Shown here: one piece after another, positions 8,264 to 16,434 of the stretch | Numbering within the stretch: the stretch's first letter is position 1 | Layout of the letters: every line of letters starts with the position of its first letter | NCBI GenBank assembly: GCA_023388335.1 | Contig: JAEWGL010000213.1 | Span: forward strand, 1-64,000 | Direction of reading: 5' to 3' | Source of the DNA: Pseudomonadota bacterium | GTDB lineage: Bacteria > Pseudomonadota > Gammaproteobacteria > Pseudomonadales > Pseudomonadaceae | Length of the DNA stretch: 64,000 nt | Position numbers and translations under genes: made by a program | The notes under the pieces: generated by a model | Told to the model about the DNA's origin: nothing | What the model saw: the letters and a program-made list of their open reading frames with translations, nothing else | Databases searched by the model: none

Positions 8264-8760
8264 TGAACCGCCAACGTGCCGTGATCTGGATGTTGTTCCT
8301 GGGAGGCAGCGCCGTGCTGGCCTGGGCGCCGGGCCACTGGTTCGGCCAGACGCCGGACCAGGCGCTTGAAGCGCTCGCGGCACAAGCCCCGGCCAAGGCT
8401 GTTGCCGCGCCGACGCAAGGCCGCGCGCAGGCGACCCGCGCCGCCTCGCGCAACCTGTTTCCCAGCCAGCGCTGGGGCGCCGCGCCGGCCCTGGCCAAGG
8501 TCACCGAGCAACCCATGCAGGCGGCCCCCCAGGTCATGGCGCCGACCGCGCCGGTGCTGCCGTTCCAGTTCATCGGCCGCTTGGATGATCGCCAGGACCG
8601 GCAGGTGTTCCTGCAGCACGGCGAGAAGCTCTACGTCGTGCGCCAAGGCGACGTGATCGACGACACCTACCGGATCGAACAGATCTCCGCCACGGAGCTG
8701 AGCCTGGTCTACCTGCCATTGCACCTGTCCCAGACCCTGTCTGTTGGGAGCGCACCATGA
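8263..8760 (+). CDS. PilP/GspC-like periplasmic linker protein
   Basis: A 165-residue protein with an N-terminal membrane anchor (about 7-23), a Pro/Ala/Gln-rich linker (about 40-100) and a compact C-terminal beta domain (FQFIGRLDDRQDRQVFLQ, then LYVVRQGDVIDDTYRIEQI), the HR-domain pattern of PilP and GspC. In those families the domain contacts the N-domain of the secretin. It shares one base with the preceding stop and overlaps the secretin start by four. Confidence 0.7.
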   Translation: MNRQRAVIWMLFLGGSAVLAWAPGHWFGQTPDQALEALAAQAPAKAVAAPTQGRAQATRAASRNLFPSQRWGAAPALAKVTEQPMQAAPQVMAPTAPVLPFQFIGRLDDRQDRQVFLQHGEKLYVVRQGDVIDDTYRIEQISATELSLVYLPLHLSQTLSVGSAP

Positions 8761-10604
8761 CGCCATCGACGCTGTGCAAGCCTGCTCCATTTTTGCTTCT
8801 GGCCCTGTGCATGGCCGTGGTTGGCTGCGGCACCAGTGCCGCGCGCAAGGACGGCCAGGCGCTGATCAAGGATGGCCAGTACGAAGCGGGCATCGCCCGT
8901 CTGGAAGAGGCGCTGCGTGATGACCCGCGCGACACGGAATTGAATATCGCCCTGGCCCACGGCCGCCAGGGAGCGGTCGAAGCGTTGCTGACCCAGGCCG
9001 ACAGCGACCGTTCGCGCCACGATTTTCCCGGCGCGCGCATGGGTTATGGCCGCGTCCTGACCCTGGAGCCAAATAACCGCCGCGCCCTTGAAGGCGTGCG
9101 CCAGATCGAGCAGATCCGTAACCTCGGCGAACGCGTGGCCCTTGGCCAGGCAGCGCTGCGCCAGGGCGACTTGTTCGGTGCCGAGCGGCACATGCGCGAC
9201 GTGCTGCGCCTGGACCCGCAGAACGAAGGCGGCCTGGCCCTGCGCGGCGACATCGAGACCGTCCAGGCCCGCACCAACCAGCCTTACCCGCAACTGCGCA
9301 GCAAGCTGGACCGGCCGGTGACCCTGGAATTTCGCGACGCCAACCTCAAGACCATCTTCGAAGTATTGTCCCAGGTCGCCGGGCTCAACTTCATCTTCGA
9401 CAAGGACCTGCGCCCGGACATGAAAGCCACCATCTTTGTACGCGAGGTGCGCATCGAGGACGCCGTGGCGCTGCTGCTGGAGCAGAACCAGCTGCGCCAG
9501 AAGATCGTCAACGACAACACCCTGCTGATCTACCCCGACTCGCCGCAGAAGACCAAGGATTACCAGGAACTGGTCATGCGCACCTTCTATCTGACCAGCA
9601 TCGACGCCAACACCGCGATGAACATGGTCAAGACCATGCTCAAGACCCGCGACGTGTTCGTCGACGAACGCCTCAACACCATGACCCTGCGCGACACGCC
9701 CGACGCTATCCGCATGGCCGAGAAGCTGCTGCAGTCCCAGGACCAATCCAACCCGGAAGTGGTGCTGGAAGTGGAGGTGATGGAAGTGGCCCGCTCGCGC
9801 ATCCTTGAACTGGGCATGCAGTGGCCCAACACCTTCGGCGTGCTCAACGAAGACGGCACCGGGGTGACCGTGCTCAACCAGCTGCGCGGCATCAACTCCG
9901 GGCGCATCACGGTATCGCCGTCGCCGCAGGCCAAGATCAACGCCCAGGACAACGATATCAATACCCTGGCAAGCCCGGTGATCCGCGTCAGCAACCGCGA
10001 GCAGGCGCGTATCCACATCGGCCAGCGGGTTCCGATCATCAGCGCCACCTCGGTGCCTTCGACTCAAGGCCCGGTGATCACCGAAAGCGTCACCTACCTG
10101 GACGTCGGTCTCAAGCTCGAGGTGCAGCCAGTGGTGCATCTGAACAATGAAGTGGCGATCAAGATAGGGCTGGAAGTGAGCAACGCCACGCCGTTGGAGC
10201 CGACCCGTCAAGGCACCATCCCGGTTCAGGTCGACACCCGCAACGCGCAGACCACCCTGCGCCTGCACGACGGCGAGACGCAGATCCTCGCGGGCCTGAT
10301 GCGCAACGACCATGGTGCCAGTGGCAACAAGATCCCGGGCCTGGGGGATATCCCGGGCCTGGGTCGGCTGTTCGGCAGCAACAAGGACAACATGAGCAAC
10401 TCCGAGCTGGTGCTGTCGATCACCCCACGCATCGTGCGCAACCTGCCGTACCAGAGCCCCTCGGACATGGAGTTCGCCACCGGCACCGAGACCAGCATGC
10501 AGATCCGCCAGCTGGCCCGGCCCTTGGACCTGCCAGTCGAGCCTGGCGAGTCACCGCTGCGCACCGAGCCCATGGTTGCCACGCCAGCTGGCGGGAGCCG
10601 CTAG
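8757..10604 (+). CDS. gspD: outer-membrane secretin (GspD/PilQ/MshL family) with TPR-like N-terminus
   Basis: The 615-residue protein begins with a lipobox ending at Cys24 (AVVGC). Residues about 35-160 look like tetratricopeptide-type helices (GQYEAGIARLEEALRDDPRD), then come an STN/N-domain region (VTLEFRDANLKTIFEVLSQV) and the secretin core with VPIIS, LEVQPVV, and GETQILAGLMRND, followed by the signature IPGLGDIPGLGRLF. Lipidation suggests self-targeting without a separate pilotin. The C-terminal 60 residues after PRIVRNL are an extra polar tail. It would form the outer-membrane channel of the machine. Confidence 0.9.
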   Translation: MTPSTLCKPAPFLLLALCMAVVGCGTSAARKDGQALIKDGQYEAGIARLEEALRDDPRDTELNIALAHGRQGAVEALLTQADSDRSRHDFPGARMGYGRVLTLEPNNRRALEGVRQIEQIRNLGERVALGQAALRQGDLFGAERHMRDVLRLDPQNEGGLALRGDIETVQARTNQPYPQLRSKLDRPVTLEFRDANLKTIFEVLSQVAGLNFIFDKDLRPDMKATIFVREVRIEDAVALLLEQNQLRQKIVNDNTLLIYPDSPQKTKDYQELVMRTFYLTSIDANTAMNMVKTMLKTRDVFVDERLNTMTLRDTPDAIRMAEKLLQSQDQSNPEVVLEVEVMEVARSRILELGMQWPNTFGVLNEDGTGVTVLNQLRGINSGRITVSPSPQAKINAQDNDINTLASPVIRVSNREQARIHIGQRVPIISATSVPSTQGPVITESVTYLDVGLKLEVQPVVHLNNEVAIKIGLEVSNATPLEPTRQGTIPVQVDTRNAQTTLRLHDGETQILAGLMRNDHGASGNKIPGLGDIPGLGRLFGSNKDNMSNSELVLSITPRIVRNLPYQSPSDMEFATGTETSMQIRQLARPLDLPVEPGESPLRTEPMVATPAGGSR

Positions 10605-10606
10605 CC

Positions 10607-11080
10607 ATGAACGCGCGCATGGGCGGTTTCAGCCTGATCGAAGTGGTGCTGACCCTGGCATTGCTGGGCCTGCTGGCAACCATGGCCGCGCCATTGACCG
10701 AGACCGTGGTGCGCCGCGGCAAGGAGCAGCAACTGCGCGAGGCGCTGTATCAGATCCGTGATGCCATCGACGCCTACAAGCGCGCGTTCGACGCCGGCTA
10801 CATCGAGAAGCGCCTGAACGCCAGCGGCTATCCGCCGAACCTGCAGGTGCTGGTCGATGGCGTGCGTGATGTGCGCAGCGCCAAGGGTGCCAAGTTCTAC
10901 TTCCTGCGGCGCATTCCCCACGACCCGCTGCTCAGCGCCAAGGACCAGGAGCAGGACGGCTGGGGACTGCGCGCCTACGACAGCAGCGCCGACAACCGGC
11001 GCGAAGGCGAGGACGTGTTCGACGTGTATTCCAAGGCCCCCGGCACGGGCCTCAACGGCATTGCCTACGGACAATGGTGA
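10607..11080 (+). CDS. gspG: major pseudopilin-like protein (GspG type)
   Basis: The 157-residue product has a type IV prepilin leader MNARMGG followed by FSLIEVVLTLALLGLLATMA, with Phe+1 and Glu+5 of the mature protein intact. The C-terminal part (QEQDGWGLRAYDSS, then EDVFDVYSKAPG) matches the calcium-binding loop region of GspG. It begins two bases after the secretin stop. A prepilin peptidase from elsewhere in the genome would be needed to mature it. Confidence 0.85.
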   Translation: MNARMGGFSLIEVVLTLALLGLLATMAAPLTETVVRRGKEQQLREALYQIRDAIDAYKRAFDAGYIEKRLNASGYPPNLQVLVDGVRDVRSAKGAKFYFLRRIPHDPLLSAKDQEQDGWGLRAYDSSADNRREGEDVFDVYSKAPGTGLNGIAYGQW

Positions 11081-11460
11081 ACAGCATGCGCCGCATTCGA
11101 GGTTTCACCCTGATAGAGCTGCTGGTGGTGATGGCGATCATCGCCACCCTGATGACCATCGCCATGCCGCGCTACTTCAACAGTCTTGAAGCCTCGCGCG
11201 AGGCCACCCTGCGCCAGAGCCTGGCGGTGCTGCGCGAAGCGCTGGATCACTACTACGGCGACACTGGCCGCTACCCGGACTCGCTGGAACAACTGGTGGA
11301 GCAGCGCTATCTGCGCAATGCCCCGGTTGATCCGATCACCGAGCGTCGCGATGCCTGGCAGCTGGTGAGCCCGCCAGAAGGTGTGGCCGGCGCGGTAGCC
11401 GATATCAAGAGCGGTGCAACCGGGAGGGCGCGTGATGGCAGCCTTTATGCCGAGTGGTAA
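11074..11460 (+). CDS. second GspG-like pseudopilin
   Basis: A 128-residue protein with leader MVNSMRRIRG and the hydrophobic start FTLIELLVVMAIIATLMTIA, keeping Phe+1 and Glu+5. The rest (YYGDTGRYPDSLEQLVEQ) resembles GspG but is shorter and lacks an obvious calcium loop. It overlaps the first pseudopilin by seven bases; ATG 11086 is an alternative start. It overlaps the next gene by 26 bases. Confidence 0.8.
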   Translation: MVNSMRRIRGFTLIELLVVMAIIATLMTIAMPRYFNSLEASREATLRQSLAVLREALDHYYGDTGRYPDSLEQLVEQRYLRNAPVDPITERRDAWQLVSPPEGVAGAVADIKSGATGRARDGSLYAEW

Positions 11461-11956
11461 CCGCGCCGAGGCGGGCTTCACCTACCTGGGCGTGCTGTTC
11501 CTGATTGCGCTCAGCAGCATGGCCCTGGCTGCGACCGGCACCGTGTGGAGCACCACCGCCCAGCGCGATCGCGAGCGCCAGCTGCTGTGGGTCGGCGGTC
11601 AGTATGCCCAGGCCTTGCGCAGCTTCTACCGCAGCTCGCCGGGGCTCGCCCAGTACCCGCGGGACCTGGCCGAACTGCTCGAAGACAACCGCTTCCCCAA
11701 TCCCAGGCCGCACATCCGCCGGTTGTACCTGGACCCGATCACCGGCAGTGATGACTGGGGCCTGCTGCGAGAAATCGATGGACGCATCACTGGCGTCTAC
11801 AGCCGCTCGCAACAGGCGCCGCTCAAGCAGAGCGGCTTCCAGGCCCAGTGGTCCGGCTTCGAGGGGCTGCAGCACTACAGTGACTGGCAGTTCGTGGCCG
11901 AGCAGGCCTTCGTCGAGCAAGCGGGCGCTGGCCGCGCCCACGGCGGTCCGCCATGA
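11435..11956 (+). CDS. third pseudopilin-like protein lacking Glu+5
   Basis: A 173-residue protein whose start at 11435 is preceded by CGGGAGGG. The leader ends in EAG and the hydrophobic segment reads FTYLGVLFLIALSSMALAA, so the residue expected to be Glu+5 is Gly. In type II systems the minor tip pseudopilin GspK also lacks this glutamate, so this may be a tip component. The remainder contains DPITGSDDWGLL and other GspG-like phrases. It overlaps csgE by four bases. Confidence 0.65.
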   Translation: MAAFMPSGNRAEAGFTYLGVLFLIALSSMALAATGTVWSTTAQRDRERQLLWVGGQYAQALRSFYRSSPGLAQYPRDLAELLEDNRFPNPRPHIRRLYLDPITGSDDWGLLREIDGRITGVYSRSQQAPLKQSGFQAQWSGFEGLQHYSDWQFVAEQAFVEQAGAGRAHGGPP

Positions 11957-12360
11957 GCCGCTGGCTATCTGCCCAGCTCCTGGCCCTGGGTCTGGGCCTG
12001 ATGCTGGTGACCGCTCCGGCGCGGGCCGCTACCGAAGACGAGATGATGGGTTTCATCGTCGACCACACCATCTCGCACATCGGCCACGACTTCTACTACA
12101 GCTTCACCGATCGCCTGCGGGCCACCAGCCGCCTGGACTTCAACCTGGTGATCCGCGAGCGCCCGGATGCTCGCTGGGGCAGCCTGATCACCATCGAGTA
12201 CGAGCGGGAAGTGCTGTACCGGCGCTTCCTGCCGCCCAACACCACGCAACTGCATGAAGAGGCCGTCGCGGCCGCCGACTTTGTCAAGCAGCAGGTCATC
12301 CAGCGCAAGCTGCAACGGCTGCTGCAGGACACCACCGATCTGGAGAGGGACGAGCTATGA
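11953..12360 (+). CDS. csgE: curli assembly protein CsgE
   Basis: A 135-residue secreted protein with a signal peptide ending near ARA (about 25). The mature part GFIVDHTISHIGHDFYYSF, then DRL and a basic C-terminal region is characteristic of CsgE. In enteric bacteria CsgE caps the CsgG channel from the periplasm and gives substrate specificity. Here the gene is translationally coupled to a pseudopilin gene upstream and to csgF downstream. No curlin gene is present on either side within the window. Confidence 0.88.
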   Translation: MSRWLSAQLLALGLGLMLVTAPARAATEDEMMGFIVDHTISHIGHDFYYSFTDRLRATSRLDFNLVIRERPDARWGSLITIEYEREVLYRRFLPPNTTQLHEEAVAAADFVKQQVIQRKLQRLLQDTTDLERDEL

Positions 12361-12776
12361 ACATCCGCATACCCCGCAGTCTCGCCGCGTGCGCACTGGT
12401 CGGCGCCCTCGCCAGCCAGGCCCAGGCCACCGAACTGGTCTACACCCCGATCAACCCGGCCTTCGGCGGCAGTCCGCTGAACGGCGCCTGGCTGCTCAAC
12501 AATGCCCAGGCGCAGAACGACTACGACGATCCGGACCTGAAAAGCCGTGCCTCGGCATTCGCCGGCACGTCGGCCTTGGAGCGTTTCACCAACCAGCTCG
12601 AATCGCGTCTGCTCTCGCAGCTGCTGGACAACATCAACAACGGCAATACCGGCAGCCTGTCCACCAACTCGTTCATCATCGATGTACTCGACGATTCCGG
12701 CGCCCTGAGCATTCAGGTCACCGACCGTGCCACCGGGGAAATTTCCATCATCGAGGTCAGCGGCCTGAACCCCTGA
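12357..12776 (+). CDS. csgF: curli assembly protein CsgF
   Basis: The 139-residue product has a signal peptide (about 1-23) and then the CsgF hallmark LVYTPINPAFGGSPLNGAWL followed by a Gln/Asn-rich stretch. The N-terminal part of mature CsgF inserts into the CsgG pore, while the C-terminal part anchors the nucleator at the surface. A conserved C-terminal region (FIIDVLDDSGALSIQVTD) is present. It overlaps csgE by four bases and precedes csgG by 28 bases. Confidence 0.9.
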   Translation: MNIRIPRSLAACALVGALASQAQATELVYTPINPAFGGSPLNGAWLLNNAQAQNDYDDPDLKSRASAFAGTSALERFTNQLESRLLSQLLDNINNGNTGSLSTNSFIIDVLDDSGALSIQVTDRATGEISIIEVSGLNP

Positions 12777-12804
12777 GAGGGACAGGACCACGGGGAGAAC
12801 CACC

Positions 12805-13647
12805 ATGAAACGCCTGCTGAGCACACTGCTGATCCTCGCCGCCTTGCAAGGCTGCAGCACTCGCGACCCGATGTCGGCCGACGTCGACAGTGAGACGCCG
12901 ACCCTCACCCCGAGGGCGTCGACCTACTACGACCTGCTCAACATGCCAAGGCCCAAGGGGCGGCTGATGGCGGTGGTGTACGGCTTCCGCGACCAGACCG
13001 GGCAATACAAGCCGAACCCGGCCAGTTCGTTCTCCACCAGTGTTACCCAAGGCGCGGCCAGCATGTTGATGGACGCGCTCAACGCCAGCGGCTGGTTCGT
13101 CGTGCTCGAACGTGAAGGGCTGCAGAACCTGCTGACCGAGCGCAAGATCATTCGGGCCTCGCAACGCAAACCCGATGCCCCGCTGAACATCCAGGGCGAA
13201 CTGCCGCCACTGCAGGCCGCCAACCTGATGCTCGAGGGAGGCATCATCGCCTACGACACCAACGTGCGCAGCGGCGGCGAAGGCGCCCGCTACCTGGGCA
13301 TCGACTTCAGCCGCGAGTACCGCGTCGACCAGGTCACCGTGAACCTGCGCGCCGTCGACGTGCGCACCGGCCAGGTACTGGCCAACGTGATGACCAGCAA
13401 GACCATCTACTCGGTCGGGCGCAGTGCCGGGGTATTCAAGTTCATCGAATTCAAGAAGCTGCTCGAGGCCGAAGTGGGCTACACCACCAACGAACCCGCG
13501 CAGCTGTGCGTGCTCTCGGCCATCGAATCAGCGGTGGGACACCTGCTCGCCCAAGGCATCGAGCGGCGGCTGTGGCAGGTCTCGGGGGAGGGCACCGGCG
13601 ACAAGGCGGTGCTCGACAAATACCTGAGCCAGTATCAACAGCAGTGA
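12805..13647 (+). CDS. csgG: curli secretion channel CsgG
   Basis: A 280-residue lipoprotein: lipobox LQGC near residue 16, then the CsgG domain with VVYGFRDQTGQYKPN, AASMLMDALNASGWFVVLER, YLGIDFSREYRVDQVTVNLR and the C-terminal AIESAVGHLLAQGIERRLW. CsgG forms a nonameric outer-membrane pore for unfolded curlin-type substrates. A GGGGAG ribosome site precedes the ATG. It is the last gene of the operon; a convergent alkB follows. Two outer-membrane channels (secretin and CsgG) are thus encoded in one transcript. Confidence 0.92.
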   Translation: MKRLLSTLLILAALQGCSTRDPMSADVDSETPTLTPRASTYYDLLNMPRPKGRLMAVVYGFRDQTGQYKPNPASSFSTSVTQGAASMLMDALNASGWFVVLEREGLQNLLTERKIIRASQRKPDAPLNIQGELPPLQAANLMLEGGIIAYDTNVRSGGEGARYLGIDFSREYRVDQVTVNLRAVDVRTGQVLANVMTSKTIYSVGRSAGVFKFIEFKKLLEAEVGYTTNEPAQLCVLSAIESAVGHLLAQGIERRLWQVSGEGTGDKAVLDKYLSQYQQQ

Positions 13648-13705
13648 GTGGGGTCCTCTCACGGCTTGAGCCAGCAGTCACTGGACACGCGCCTTGCCGC
13701 TGTCC

Positions 13706-14350
13706 TCAACCCGCCTTGCGCAACGTGAGGTTGATACGCCGCTCGCCCAGGCGCGGGTGCACGCCGGGCTTGAGTGGCATGATCCCGTGAAAACGCAGGC
13801 GGTCCTCGCCGCCCCAGACCAGTACGTCGCCGTGGTTCAGGGCGATGCGCCGGGGCCGTTGCGCGCGAGCCGCGCCACCAAACAGGAACAGCGCCGGCAA
13901 TCCTAACGAGAGGGAGACGATTGGTTGGCTGAAATCGCGTTCGTCACGGTCCTGATGCAGGCTCAACCCGGCACCGGGGCGGTAGTGGTTGATCAAGCAG
14001 GCATCGGGCAGGAAATCATCGAAACCCGCCGCCGCCGCGGCGCGCCCGGCCAGTTCCGCGAGTAGGCCGGGCATGGCCGGCCAGGGTTGACCGCTCAGCG
14101 GATCGGTGGGGCTGTAGCGGTAACCCTGGCGGTCGCTGATCCAACCAAGCTGGCCGCAGTTGCTCAAGGCCACCGCCATGCGCAACCCACCCGGGGTGTG
14201 CATGTGCCGAAACGGCGCGGCGCGCAACACCGCCCGCAGGGCGTCGAGCAGGGCCTCGACCTGGGGCAGGGCGAAGCCGGGCAGCAGGACGGTCTGCGCG
14301 GCAAGCTGCTGGGGTTGGGGACCGAACAGGTCGAGGTCGGACTGGATCAT
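13706..14350 (-). CDS. alkB: AlkB-type DNA repair dioxygenase
   Basis: The 214-residue protein has the 2-oxoglutarate/Fe(II) dioxygenase motif H132-Q-D134 in SLHQDRDE, a distal H188 (RFHGIM) and the 2-oxoglutarate-binding RRINLTLR near the C-terminus. It also carries NHYRPGAGLSLHQD, diagnostic for AlkB. It removes alkyl lesions from single-stranded nucleic acids by oxidative demethylation. The start at 14350 gives MIQSDLDLFG, a typical AlkB beginning; an upstream in-frame extension is basic and lacks similarity. Confidence 0.9.
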   Translation of the reverse strand: MIQSDLDLFGPQPQQLAAQTVLLPGFALPQVEALLDALRAVLRAAPFRHMHTPGGLRMAVALSNCGQLGWISDRQGYRYSPTDPLSGQPWPAMPGLLAELAGRAAAAAGFDDFLPDACLINHYRPGAGLSLHQDRDERDFSQPIVSLSLGLPALFLFGGAARAQRPRRIALNHGDVLVWGGEDRLRFHGIMPLKPGVHPRLGERRINLTLRKAG

Positions 14351-14420
14351 GGCGTCACTGTCGGGAAGCGCTGGACTGCGGCCATTGTACGCCGTCCCGT
14401 GCCCGGCGCGCGTCCACCGG

Positions 14421-15368
14421 TCACGCTGGCGTGGCTTGCAGTACGCAGCGGGCGATCTGCGCATCCTGCACGGCGACGCCGGTCAGGTCGGCCAGGGTCA
14501 CCTCGCGCTCATCGCTGCGCCCGGGAATGTGGCCTTGCAGCAAGTGCCCCAGTTCCCCCAGGCGCTGTTCGTCGATCAGGCCCGCCCGCACGGCATGGGC
14601 AACCTCGCCATAGTGGCTGCACTGGCGAATCGAGTCGACGATCAGCCGATCGGCACTGGCCACCAGCGCGGGATCGAGCTCCTGCTTGCCGGGCGCGTCA
14701 GCGCCCACGGCGGTGATGTGGGTGCCCGGTCGCAACCACTCGCGCCTGAGTAGCGGTTGGCGCGAAGGCGTGGCGCTGACGATCAGGTTGGCGCCCTCGG
14801 CCACGTGCTGGGGATCGTGGGTCAGGGTGACCTGGAAGCCCAGGGCGTTGGCATGCTCCTGGAACGCGGCCAGCTGCTGCTCGCCGCGGCCCCAGACGAT
14901 GACCCGGCGGCAGGCGGTGACGGGCATCAGGTGCTGCAATTGCAGGCGCGCCTGCAGGCCGGTGCCGAGGATGCCGATGGCCGTGACCTGCGAGGGGGCC
15001 AACAAGCGGGCGACGATGCGCCCGGCGAGCGCAGTGCGCACGGCGGTCAGCCAGCCTTCATCCTGGAGCAGGGCCAGCGGCCGGCCGGTATGGGCGCAGC
15101 ACACCAACATCAGGCCATCGTTGCTCGGCAAGCCCTTGCCTGGATTGTCGTAGAAACCGGTGGAAACCTTGACCGTGAAGGTGTCGCTGCCTTCGACGAA
15201 GGCTGACTTGATGCAGCAGTCGCCATTGTTGGCACTGAACTGGAAGGCCTGGGTCGGCGGTGCCTGGACCTGGCCGTTGGAAAAGGCGATAAAGCCTTCT
15301 TCCAATCGCTGGGTAGCCAGCTCCGGGTCGAGTCGCGCGATGATCTGTGCTTTGTCGAGCAGTTTCAT
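14421..15368 (-). CDS. ornithine cyclodeaminase / mu-crystallin family protein
   Basis: A 315-residue NAD(P)-dependent enzyme of the OCD family. It has the substrate region FTVKVSTGFYDNPGKGLPS, the Rossmann motif GILGTGLQARLQLQHL (about 152-167) and TAVGADAPGKQELD. The gene overlaps the upstream dehydratase by four bases, so the two act together. Pairs of this kind (EutB/EutC type) are known in ectoine and other amino-acid breakdown, but no ectoine hydrolase genes are present here. The actual substrate cannot be told from sequence. Confidence 0.8.
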   Translation of the reverse strand: MKLLDKAQIIARLDPELATQRLEEGFIAFSNGQVQAPPTQAFQFSANNGDCCIKSAFVEGSDTFTVKVSTGFYDNPGKGLPSNDGLMLVCCAHTGRPLALLQDEGWLTAVRTALAGRIVARLLAPSQVTAIGILGTGLQARLQLQHLMPVTACRRVIVWGRGEQQLAAFQEHANALGFQVTLTHDPQHVAEGANLIVSATPSRQPLLRREWLRPGTHITAVGADAPGKQELDPALVASADRLIVDSIRQCSHYGEVAHAVRAGLIDEQRLGELGHLLQGHIPGRSDEREVTLADLTGVAVQDAQIARCVLQATPA

Positions 15369-16342
15369 TGCACCGCCCTCAGGAACTTCTCCAACAGAAT
15401 ATTGCGGCCGCAGAGCACCACGGCCACGCGTTTGCCACGGTACTCGTGCGCCAGTTCGCGCAGCCCGGCCACGGCGACCCCGGCGGCGCCTTCGATGATC
15501 CAGCGCTCGTTGGCGGCGACGTCACGCATGGCCTGGGCGATGGCCTGCTCACTGACCAGCACGGTGCGGTCCAGCAAGCGCTGGCACAGCGGGAAGGTGA
15601 TGGCGTCGGGCTCGACGCCACCGGCGGTACCATCGGAAAGGGTGTCTTGCTCGTCCATCTCGATGATCCGCCCAGCTTCCAATGAGCGCTGCAGCGTAGG
15701 TGCGTTGGCTGGCCAGCAGCCGATCACCTGTACGCCGGGGCGCAGGTGCTTCAGCGCCGTGGCGATGCCAGAGATCATGCCGCCGCCGCCCACCGCGACG
15801 AACACCGCATCCAGCGTGGGTAACTGTTCGGCCAGTTCCATGCCGATGGTGCCCTGGCCGGCGATGATCTGCGGGTCGTTGTAGGGCGAGACGAATGGCT
15901 TGCCTTGGCTGCGCGCCTGTCTTGCGGCTTCCAGCTCGACGCTGAGCGGGTCGGTGTCCAGGCTAATCACTTCGGCGCCCAGCGCACGGATGGCGTCCAG
16001 CTTGACGGGCGATGCCTGGCGGGTGGTGTAGACCGTCACCGGCACGCCCAGGAGCCGCCCCGCCAGCGCCAGGCCTTGCCCGTGATTGCCGGAGGACGCG
16101 GTGATCACCCCATGGGCGCGGGCCGATTCATCCAGCAGGCGCAGCGTGTTGCTGGCACCGCGGAACTTGAACGAGCCGGTGTGTTGCAGGTGCTCGCACT
16201 TGAAGTAGACCTCGCAGCCCGAGTCGGCGGAAAACCAGGTGCTGTGCGCCAGCGGGGTTACCGCCACCTGCGGGCGCAGGGCATGATGGGCCTGGCTGAT
16301 AGCCTGGTAAAGGTGGTCCAGGTAAGTGTCGTCGAGAGTCAC
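15365..16342 (-). CDS. PLP-dependent threonine/serine dehydratase family protein
   Basis: The 325-residue product is a fold-type II PLP enzyme. The Schiff-base lysine is K59 in GSFKFRGA, substrate loop SSGNHGQG is intact, and the phosphate-binding glycine loop VGGGGMISG is present. It is shorter than biosynthetic IlvA because it lacks the ACT regulatory domain, as in catabolic or EutB-like dehydratases. It lies between a DauR-like regulator upstream and an OCD-family gene downstream on the same strand. Confidence 0.85.
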   Translation of the reverse strand: MTLDDTYLDHLYQAISQAHHALRPQVAVTPLAHSTWFSADSGCEVYFKCEHLQHTGSFKFRGASNTLRLLDESARAHGVITASSGNHGQGLALAGRLLGVPVTVYTTRQASPVKLDAIRALGAEVISLDTDPLSVELEAARQARSQGKPFVSPYNDPQIIAGQGTIGMELAEQLPTLDAVFVAVGGGGMISGIATALKHLRPGVQVIGCWPANAPTLQRSLEAGRIIEMDEQDTLSDGTAGGVEPDAITFPLCQRLLDRTVLVSEQAIAQAMRDVAANERWIIEGAAGVAVAGLRELAHEYRGKRVAVVLCGRNILLEKFLRAVQ

Positions 16343-16357
16343 TGCGCAAGCTCCTTT

Positions 16358-16396
16358 TTGTAGAAAGTTCGTCCACCGTAGACAAATAATCTACAA
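16358..16396. promoter_or_regulatory. inverted repeat upstream of the dehydratase gene (possible operator)
   Basis: TTGTAGA (16358-16364) and TCTACAA (16390-16396) form 7-base complementary arms, and an inner GTAGA (16378-16382) pairs with the same right arm. The repeat lies 16-54 bases upstream of the dehydratase start, between it and the DauR-like regulator gene, and is AT-richer than its surroundings. It is a plausible binding site for that regulator. Confidence 0.4.
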
Positions 16397-16434
16397 CTGG
16401 CAACCTTGCTGCGCCGAGCAAGTAGCCCGGCGCT

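Noticed and set aside
8709..10313. 534-codon open frame on the minus strand opposite the secretin gene
   Set aside because: Antisense shadow in GC-rich coding DNA; low-complexity composition (His, Val, Gly, Gln), no ribosome site or family, and the plus-strand secretin explains the region.
13648..13705. A curlin subunit gene following csgG
   Set aside because: The gap is only 58 bases and alkB begins on the other strand; no Gln/Asn/Gly-rich repeats are found around the csg genes.
14421..16342. Reading the dehydratase/cyclodeaminase pair as an ectoine-utilisation operon
   Set aside because: No ectoine hydrolase, deacetylase or ectoine transporter genes adjoin it, and the regulator is DauR-like. 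Only family-level names are justified.
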